Assembly (NCBI RefSeq): GCF_027579695.1
Contig: NC_083571.1
Coordinates: forward strand, 92,501,186-92,565,185
Direction: 5' to 3'
From: Neoarius graeffei
Taxonomy: Eukaryota; Chordata; Actinopteri; Siluriformes; Ariidae
DNA length: 64,000 nt
Positions within the stretch are counted from its first letter, which is position 1. Every line of letters starts with the position of its first letter. Under the pieces are notes generated by a model. The model did no database searches. It was not told where the DNA came from and was given only the letters and a program-made list of their open reading frames with translations. Of this stretch, positions 32,201-42,290 are shown in pieces. Both the position numbers and the translations under genes were made by a program.

Positions 32201-35200
32201 AAAGAAAAAAATGTTTGTGTGAATTTCCTATTTCAGGAATTAATATGTTAATACCAAACATGAAGAAAGATTTTACAAAGAACAATGTCTTTTTGTTTGT
32301 TTTCAACCTTTGAGGTGTTAAATTTATTACTGAAAATCTGGCAGAATGTTCTATTAAAGAAAAGATAAAAAGAAAATAGTTTGTGTGTGCTGTGAAGTGG
32401 TTTGAAAAAATGAAATCGGAATCGGCCAAAATCGGTATCGGCAGGTCACACTCCATGGAAAATCGGAAATCGGAATCGGCCCAAAAAATTGCAATCGGTG
32501 CATCTCTAGTAGTCTAAGGCCCAATTCTAATTTCTACCCCTTCCCCTCCGCCTTCCCCTTGGCCCTTCCCCTTGAAACTGAGCTACAAGGGATAGGGCTT
32601 GAAATTCAACCCTTACGTATTGGGATAGCCCTTCAACGATCGCATACGTCATCGCGTACCTCCGTCAGCGTTTACGTTAGCAAAACGCGACCAAATGCGT
32701 CATTGGCTGCGACCAGCCGCTACAGCCAGAGGCAGAACCAGAAATCTCTGCTGGCAGGGTGTGATTTGTTAACTAACACCACTGAATGGGATATCTTTGG
32801 CGCTTCGTGCACCACATCCGACAGAATGAGGTGTCAGAACACTCATGTAAACAATAAAAGCGAGAATAACAGAACAAAACGTACGCAGTCAAGCAACCGA
32901 AAACAATACTCACTCCCAAAGCTTTTTAGCAGCAGCTTGGATTTCAGAAATCGCTGCTCATTCTCAGCTCGAAAGCGAATCAAGCGGCGTGTTTCCTCTG
33001 GATAACAACTTAAAACACGTAAATAATGGAGAAAATACATTTATGACAATCTTTCGCCGTGGGAACCGCCATCTTTCTGAAATCCGCATGAAATCTCGCT
33101 GAAATCCGCATGGCATTGTGGGAAATCACTCAAACCCCTTCGTTCGGAGTCAGCTCCAGGAAAATCTCCGTTTGGAGGGGTACGGAAGCCCTCCCCCTTC
33201 CCCTACCCCTCCGCGTTAACTGGGATTGGGATACCCCTACCCCTTCACGTGAACGCGCAAAATGGAGGGGAAGGGCCAAGGGGTTGGTCCAAGGGGTGAA
33301 ATGGGATTCGGCCTTATTTATACCCCTAATAAAATGAGACATGAGCCAACCAACATGTGAATCTGAAATGATTTGCGCAGGTGTTTGAACTCTCCATTAT
33401 TAACAGAGGCTTCCTGGAAGCCCTGCCCCCTTCCTATCACACATTTCTCTCAGGGTGTGTGGGTTAATTTATCTAACATTTCCAGGTTTATATTTAACCT
33501 CCTCATTCCTGATATTTATTAGGGATGTCTCTCTGGAAATGGTCAAAATGGCTCTTTTGGATGAAGGGGAGGGATTTTGACACAAATTAGTGTAAAAAAT
33601 TAACACGCTTTTACATCCATCCATAACCGCTTATCCTGTGCAGGGTCACAGGCAAGCTGGAGCCTATCCCAGCTGACTATGGGTGAGAGGCAGGGTACAC
33701 CCTGGACAAGTCGCCAGATCATCACAGGGCTGACACAGGCAAACAACCATTCACACTCTCATTCACACCTACGGTCAATTTAGAGCCACCAGTTAACCTA
33801 ACCTGCATGTCTTTGGACTGTGGGGGAAACCCACATAGTCACGGGGAGAACATGCAAACTCCACACAGAAAGGCCCTCGCTGGCCACTGGGCTCGAGCCC
33901 AGGACCTTCTTGCTGTGAGGCGACAGCGCTAACCACTACACCACTGTGCCACACAACAATTTCCATATAATGTTGATAATGATTAGAAAGTGACTAGATG
34001 CACTTTTTTCCCTTACTTTCTTTGCCTTGCATCAACAGAATATATTGGCCGTATGAGCACTAGACAACTGATTTTCTAAAAGGAATGTCTCAAAAGAGGT
34101 GTACTTTTGCATATTACTGAAGGAAAAAAGCCACGATCCAGATTTTATCAGGATTGCCACAGTTCCTGCCTGCACAGCTTGTAATTTTATGCCTCTCCTG
34201 CTCTCCTAAAAACTGAAATGGTGGAAATGCTGTTTTTTCTTTTTCCCCTTCCTGTCTCTTCTAAGCTAATGGTTCTGGACCATTAGACTTGTATACGAAC
34301 AAGATCTTAAAAAGAAGAAATATTGCAGTCAGACATCTTTATTGCACAAGTCTTTATTTTTTAAGAGATTTTTATTTCTAGACATTCCACCTATGAAACC
34401 ACTCACTCGTTTAATACTCCCTACTTACTATATATTGAACTCATTTGATTAAATGAAAAACGCTTTTGGGCACTAGTCCGTCGCACTGTTTACGTCATTA
34501 CTGTCGCGCAACTAAAACGTGCCAGGTCAGTCAGCTGGTGGGTTTTCAAAATAATAAATACATGCATGTATTTTTGTGATAAATACAGATTATATTGAGT
34601 GTATTTCCTACATTAATAAATACAAAGTACTTTGTGTCGGCTGCGTCTTTAGTTCTTTTAAATCAAGGCTGAATACTTTCTTCTTTGCTACTGCCGCCTT
34701 CTATTAAATCAGATTTGAGGCTTTTGATTTTTCAGCGTGACCGCAATGCATGATGGGATATATTGCTTGGTTAGTGACCATCGGTTATACACTACTTTTC
34801 GTGATGCATTGTGGGATACTTTGAGTGCCCTATATAGAGGGATTTCACTGACGTCACCCGAAACCAGAAGTAAACAGACCCTGCGCCATATTGGAAGACC
34901 AACAAACTCGTGATTAGGGGGAAATAACGGCAGCGGTATGTGAACCCACAAGAATAAAGTGGAGTGGCAAACAACTTAAACAAACAAATCTGAGCTGTTT
35001 TATTTATGAATTATTGGCCCAACAGTAGACTTGAAAGAAATCTGTGTGAGACTTGGCAAAAAACTGTGGATATAATGGATAAGTCTGTGCATGATCTGTG
35101 GACACTTTGAGGTAAGCAAACGCAAGAAATTCAGATTTAAAACATGCTAAATTGGCCCCAAGTTGATAACTGTATGAGGAGCAAGCCTCCCAGACTTCAA

Positions 35201-38200
35201 TTTAATAATTTAGGATGGTTTGGGGCTTGCTCTCCCTCCTATTATATAAATAAAGCATAGTTGTTGTGTAGGCATATATCATAAATACATATGTATAATT
35301 TGGATAAGTTAACCTATTATGGATACCTTAATAGTCATCTCATCTCATTATCTCTAGCCGCTTTATCCTTCTACAGGGTCGCAGGCAAGCTGGAGCCTAT
35401 CCCAGCTGACTACGGGCGAAAGGCGGGGTACACCCTGGACAAGTCGCCAGGTCATCACAGGGCTGACACATCGACACAGACAACCATTCACACTCACATT
35501 CACACCTACGGTCAATTTAGAGTCATCAGTTAACCTAACCTGCATGTCTTTGGACTGTGGGGGAAACCGGAGCACCCGGAGGAAACCCACGCGGACACGG
35601 GGAGAACATGCAAACTCCGCACAGAAAGGCCCTCGCCGGCCCCGGGGCTCGAACCCAGGACCTTCTTGCTGTGAGGCGACAGCGCTAACCACTACACCAC
35701 CGTGCCGCCTCTACCTTAATAGTAACAAGTATTAATTTTTCAACTGAAAAGATATATTATTAAAAGATATCAACAAGATTACCTTGGCCATAACTGTGTA
35801 GGTTATTCTTAACAGCTGTAATATCACGAACCAAGCCACTAACAACATAATTGTAAGCCTGTAGGCCTTCAAGTCATCAGCAGTGTAGGCACTGGGTGTA
35901 AACAACAAATAGTTTACAATGTCTGGGTAGCAAACAGATGGCAGAATTGGTGTCAGGTCCTCCTTATGTTTCCATTCTCCCTTGCCCAGAGTCTTATCAT
36001 ATGGGTCAAACCCATCAATCACAGCCAGTTTCTCCACATACAGTGCCCTTTCTGCAGCTGGTAATGTACTCACATAATCAGAATTATCATCCATCGTGTC
36101 ACTTTACTCTCGCTCGTAGTTTGGTGTGTATCCAATATGGCGCCCTAACAAAATCTCGTGGCACAGTGACATCACGCGGTAGCCCTCTATAGGGTGTAAT
36201 AATGCTCACTATACATTTCAGACAGCCCTACAAAACGGCGACCTCATTATATTGAGTAGAGGGGTGATTTCGGACACGGGGCTCGTGTGTGGTGGGGTCG
36301 TGTGCCGTCTCCCTCCCCCAGAGCTTTTTATAATTAATACTTTAGTTTTGTTAACACTGAAGTAAAACAAGTTTTATTTGGGGTTTAAACCTATTAAATT
36401 GATCTCCTTTTGGTGTGTGTGTGTGTGTGTGTGTGTGTATAGTGCATTTATACACATTAAAATGTTATTTTGAAGCATTGATGGTAGGAGTCCCCCCGCC
36501 GTAATCTTTCTTCAAAGGACATTGCAGAGCCTCTGGCTTTACATCACAGAGCCTACTTTGAGAACCATGAACATAATGATCCATGTTAGCTAAGCTCTCT
36601 ACTCAAGTCACTCTTTGTGCTGCTGAAATCTTTCTCAGATGGTCTTTAATGGCTTGGATTTTGTGGAATTCTTTATTTAATATTCAACTCTACTCCGCTG
36701 TATCTTCAGCACATCAACGCCAAAAAGCAGACCATAGGAAACTCCTGCAAGGCCTGTGGATACCGAGGCATGCTGGACACCAGACACAAACTCTGTACCT
36801 TCATTCTCAAAAATCCACCTGGTAAGTTCAGAGGAGTGTATTGAATATTTCTTTTGATAGTACAACAGGCTTTTCCAAATGGTTGGGCAAACGACCCCAA
36901 ATAGACATTAATATTCTTCGACCCCAAGCCTTGACCCCCACCCAACACTTTATTTCATTTCAGATTTATAATTTTGGACTCCTGTAATATTTCACCATTT
37001 TATTATGCATCAGTAACAAGTAATATTCCTTGCACCGGGTTGCCAGTCTGGTGAAAAGGTCAAACTTTGATTTCTTAACCCAGCTTTCAGAAGTGAAGGT
37101 GTGACTGAGTGCGTCTTGTTTCTGCTGTCACAGCCGGCTCCAGATAATACTTTGACTTTAATGCAGGCAAGAGCACTGACTCCAGCTTCGCACTAGAGAT
37201 CTGAGCGAATTGCTGATGAATTGGCCTCAGCGTTTATAACAGCCGAGAAGTGACTCACAATAAATGTAGAACTTAAAAAAAAAAAGGAAGCAGAGACAGA
37301 AGATGGATTTTTCAACCATGTTATGAGTGTCAGTGTGCAGTTTGTCCGCCAGAGGCTACACTGTAACGACACTTTTGGCAACAATCAGCCGACCCAAGCA
37401 CAGGTCAGGTGACAATGGTGTCTCATAGAAGGTGTTCAGCTATTTAAAAAGTCAGGTTCTGTTGTACATGCATTCATGGCATGAATGCACATCTTAATTT
37501 TTAGTGTTAAATTTTTTTTCTATATAAATAAGAAGTATTCGAAAGTGTTTGAGTTATGTTAAAGGTAGACTGCCTTTCAGACTAAGTGTAGGTCATGATT
37601 TTTCCCGACACCCAATTGTTTTTGCTTAGTGGACCGAAAGCTACTGAATTTGAATCACAGACTTGCAATTTTATTTTTTTTATTAATTTTTTTTTTAAAT
37701 AGAACAATTAATGAATTTAGGGCCATGTGGCCCTAAATTCTGTTACTTTTTCCTGCTTCACCATGACCCAATTCAAGATACTATATCATGCATCACGTGG
37801 TGGACTTTCACTGTTCACACAAGGCATTGTGGGATACAAATTTGAAACAGGAGAGAAAAATGGAGGATGCGAGTGTGAATGAAACGTGAAAGACCATCTA
37901 CAGTAGCGAAAAGAAGACATTATGTTGCGAAGGAAAGGAAACGCAAGACCAAACTAATAAATGTTAGCGGTCAGCGAGCACCTCGATGTGATCAGCTGTT
38001 CGTTTAGCGACAGAGTGATGTAACTGTGAGTGCACGGTCAAAGGTAAACCTGTAGATGGCAGTAATGCAACACTGTGGATGCCAGCTGCCATAAAACCCA
38101 GAAGGTAAGCCTGCGCATGCGCACACGGCCTTCCTCTGTCTGCTTGACTGTGCAAAGTGAGCGATTTCATGCATATTTGCTAGGGAATCCCCTCAAATTA

Positions 38201-41200
38201 AATAATTTCCCAGCTACAGAATGGCTTTGAGAGAGATTACAGAAATAAGCATATATCACAATGGCCATATTTCAGAGGGAACTACATTTCACCAGCTTTA
38301 TGGAATCGAAAGGCCGTCTAGCTTTAACGTTGGATTATATGCTATGAGTTGAGGTGGATTAAACATGTATAGAGGCCTAATTCAAGTATACATGGTTAAT
38401 TTTTTTTTTCTCATGTATATTTAGGCCTGCTTGACTATTTTTGTACTATTCACTATTTTAATCCATTTCTATTTCAACCAAGATATGTTTGTAACTCGTA
38501 CTAACATTTTCAAAATGGTAGCGCGCACAATTCCTTCAGACAGATGCTGATGGTGACTGGAGTTACACGCCAAATGTTGTACACCCTTGGGGTTAATCAT
38601 GTTAATGACTTTTTGTATTATTTTTACATTACTTTGATCAAGAACCCCATTTTAGTGGTTTAATGTTCTTTTTGATAATTACTTTGTGTACTGTTTTGAT
38701 TTAAAAAATAAAAACTTATTAAAAATAGTTTACTGCAAAGAAACACATTTCTTTCTCCCCCTCTGTCCTGGAACAGAGAATGACGGTGGCTCTGTCAAGA
38801 AGGAAAAAGAAAAGAAGAACCGCAAAAAGGACAAAGAGAACAGTTCAGGCAGTGGGGAGGCTGGAAACCAGAAGGACATAGATGCCCCTGATGCTGTGGT
38901 GAGTACAGTCTAATACAGTCCTGATCCAAGTCTAAAATATTTGATTAAAGTGGTGTGTAGCATGTTTTTAAGCATGCATCAGCTAACTTTGGCGTGTGGC
39001 TGTTGGTAGGATGGAAATGATGATGACGAAGATTGGGCTGAAGAGACCACAGAGGAGGCACAGCGTCGCCGGATGGAGGAGATCAGTGAGCATGCTAAGG
39101 GTCTCACGCTGAGCGACGATTTGGAGAAAAGCCTGGAGGAAAGGGTCAACCTGTTCTACAATTTTGTGAAGGTGAGCTTCATGACCTGAGCTTTGGAGTA
39201 CTGGTTCTTAAACCAGCCATCATGTGCAAAGCAAAAATCTTTTCAGTTGTCCTAGTTTATTTTTGCTTAACAGTTGGGACAAGTTTTCAGTGTGTTTGTG
39301 ATGAAGTTGGATGTTTTGCTATTTGCTCCTTCCTGACAGCAAAAGAAGGAGCAGGGAGCGATTGACTCGGCTGATAAGGAAATCCTGGCTGAAGCAGAGC
39401 GGCTTGAGGTGAGGGCCATGGGACCGCTGATCCTGAGCGAGCTGCTCTTCGACGAGAACATCCGTGAACAGATTAAGAAATACAAGCGCCACTTCCTTCG
39501 AGTGAGTCCATCTGTGGCTGTCTTTTGTATCAAATTGGACGTTTACTACTAGGCTGGCGATGGTGACGTCGTGAACGTCTTCCGTAACTTGCACTGCTTT
39601 CTTTTTATCATCAGTTTTGCCACAATGATAAAAAGACTCAGAAGTACCTCCTGGGTGGCATTGAGTGTCTGGTGAAGCTCCATCAGAGTCAGCTGCTGCC
39701 TCGTGTCCCCATCATTCTCAAAGACCTGTATGATGCGGACCTGCTGGAAGAAGACGTCATACTCGCATGGGCCGAGAAGGTAGACGTGACGTGAACCATC
39801 GGTGCTAGGATGGTGTTGCTGATTTGACGCTACAGTATACTGTTACAAAACTAGTTTCAGTTTTATCTTAATTAAGATGCGTGTTCCAGGTCTCCAAAAA
39901 GTATGTATCGAAAGAACTCGCTAAGGAGATCCATGCCAAGGCTGAGCCTTTTGTGAAATGGTTGAAGGAGGCCGAGGAAGAGAGCGAGGGCAGTGATGAG
40001 GAAGATAAGGAAGATGGTGACAACGTGGAGGTAATTACTGGGTTCTTTAAGTGCATTTCGGAGAAGGTTTAGCTCCTAGAATAGAATGGTTTTGTATGTA
40101 GTGTGACTCTGAAGGAAGAGTTGCATTACATACAAGATCTGTCTAATTTTAAGAAAGCTCATCTCATCTCATTACCTCTAGCTGCTTTATCCTGTTCTAC
40201 AGGGTCGCAGGCAAGCTGGAGTCTGTCCCAGCTGACTACGGGCGAAAGGCGGGGTACACCCTGGACAAGTCGCCAGGTCATTACAGGGCTGACACATAGA
40301 CACAACCATTCACACTCACATTCACACCTACGGTCAATTTAGTCACCAGTTAACCTAACCTGCATGTCTTTGTACTGTGGGGGAAACCGGAGCACCCGGA
40401 GGAAACCCACGGGGAGAACATGCAAACTCCGCACAGAAAGGCCCTCGTTGGCCACGGGGCTCGAACCCGGACCTTCTTGATGTGAGGCGACAGCACTAAC
40501 CACTACACCACTGTGCCGCCCCTTTAAGAAAGCTGATTAAAATAACTTTTTTTACAGACATCACACCAGGAGAGAAATGCTTTTGTTTACTCTTGGCTTC
40601 CATTGTGGTCTGTGTTAATGTTCACTAGTCCTGTTTTTTTCTTTTGTAAATTTATTCTTGTTACCATAATTAGGGCTGAACGATATATCGTTATCGTATC
40701 TATATCTAGATATGAACATTCAAGATATTAATATCGAAAAAGCAACGATATAGATTTCCCCTCCCCGCGCTCGCCCTGCATGTACAGCTCTGGCAGTCAC
40801 AACAAACATCATTTTTACGGTTGCACTTGAATGCACCGCTAAGGCCAGCCAACCACAAACCTTATTTCATGCTTGCTGTGGATCGACAGCTGAAGCCAAC
40901 CAATGCCAAACGTATGAGGGCGGGAGTGAGGGAGACGGAGACTGACGTGCGCGCACGCTACAGACAGCGGGGAAATTAAAAAGAAAAAAAATGCGTCCGG
41001 AAGATAATGCGGCTGGTGGCAGTGCAGAACCTGACTTGGTGCCAAAACATAAATCATCCTCCATTATTTGGAGGTATTTTGGATTCAAAAAGGACGATGT
41101 TAACCAGAGTGAGGTGTTGTGCAGGTCATGCTTAGCAAAAATTGCGACGAAGCAAGGTAGCACAACAAACATGTTTCACCACCTGAAACAACACCATCGC

Positions 41201-42253
41201 GTGCTGCACGAAGAGTGTATGACGGTGAGAGAAACACTGGGGACTTCTCAGTCATCCCAAAATAAGCCAAAGCAAAGTTTGATTGCTGATGCATTCAGCA
41301 GAGATGCCTACTAGTACGGATTGGCCGTCTTTTGTACGGAAAAGTTACGTAAATACGATGTTACGGCAAACAGCGTTATTCTGTACGGAATTATTATAAA
41401 GTCTTAAATTCCAGTGAGTTGTTTTTAAATGTCCAAGCGACTTTTTCAATCCATGCGCGATTCACGGCCATTTATTTTTATGACGACCATACATGCTGTG
41501 CGTGACATGCACAGATACCGCACATTTGTTTGCGCTATTTTTGCTCGGCATCACACACGCATGGTGCTGCTTCTCAGTAGTGGAAATGAAACGCTCAGTA
41601 TCGGGACAAGTGAAACGCAGGTCTCAGGTGTTCCTCCCACGATATACGGTAGAATGGCCGTGCATTACACCCAGTCAAAAGGGCAATGGATACGCACACT
41701 GCAAACTGTGTAGAACTGACATTAACATCACTCGTGGTGGTCGCGATGACTGCAGGCGGCATGTCAACTCCAAAAAACATATGGAGTATGCTGAAATGGC
41801 GAGTCAGGCGGAAAGTAAATCTGGGGGTGTCCAGCAGTTTTTTACGAAATCTGTGGATGAAAAGACACGGAACGTGACCCGTGCTGAAGCGGTGATGGTT
41901 GACCTGTGCTTGGAGTTGAACTTGCCAATTAGTGCCATGAAATGTGAGTTAAACTTATTCAGTTTCTTTTTACATGTCTGATTTTTATTCACTGAAATAT
42001 CAAACACTGGCTGTACTTCTTTAATTCAAAGTCTTTTCAGTGTTGCAAGTGCAAATGTCCATGTAGTATGATCCAAAACAGAATTTTATGATTAGTGCTG
42101 TTGGGATTGTGGCAAAAAATTGATCATTCCACTGTTTTAAATACAATTGTAAATGTCATTTTATTCAATGTCTCTTCTGAAGCATTATGCTGAAGTATTT
42201 ATATATTGGGACATTAAGATAACGATGTCGGACTCTCTTTGGCATGAAATAAG

Positions 42254-42290
<37 letters not shown>

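Larger units (their letters stand above)
34828..36194. mobile_element. Inserted DNA element with CCCTATAGAGGG ends and an ORF fragment
   Basis: The ends CCCTATATAGAGGG and CCCTCTATAGGG are inverted repeats; next to them both sides carry a CCATATTGG/CCAATATGG block, about 60 bp inside. It contains the coding fragment at 35732-36094 and a SINE, and lies within an older MITE. The target duplication is unclear (TG at most). Confidence 0.6.
34397..36290. mobile_element. Outer MITE (ACTCCCTA / TATAGTG family) in eif5 intron 3
   Basis: The left GAAACCACTCACTCG...ATACTCCCTACTTAC and the right end (reverse of TATTGAGTAGAGGGGTGATTTC) resemble each other as degenerate inverted repeats, and the interior has the GCATTGTGGGATACTTTGAGTG motif seen in common fish MITEs. 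It is split by the next element. Boundaries are approximate. Confidence 0.45.

Noticed and set aside
32049-32456. 135-codon minus frame in the hAT MITE
   Set aside because: AT-rich chance frame without transposase motifs.
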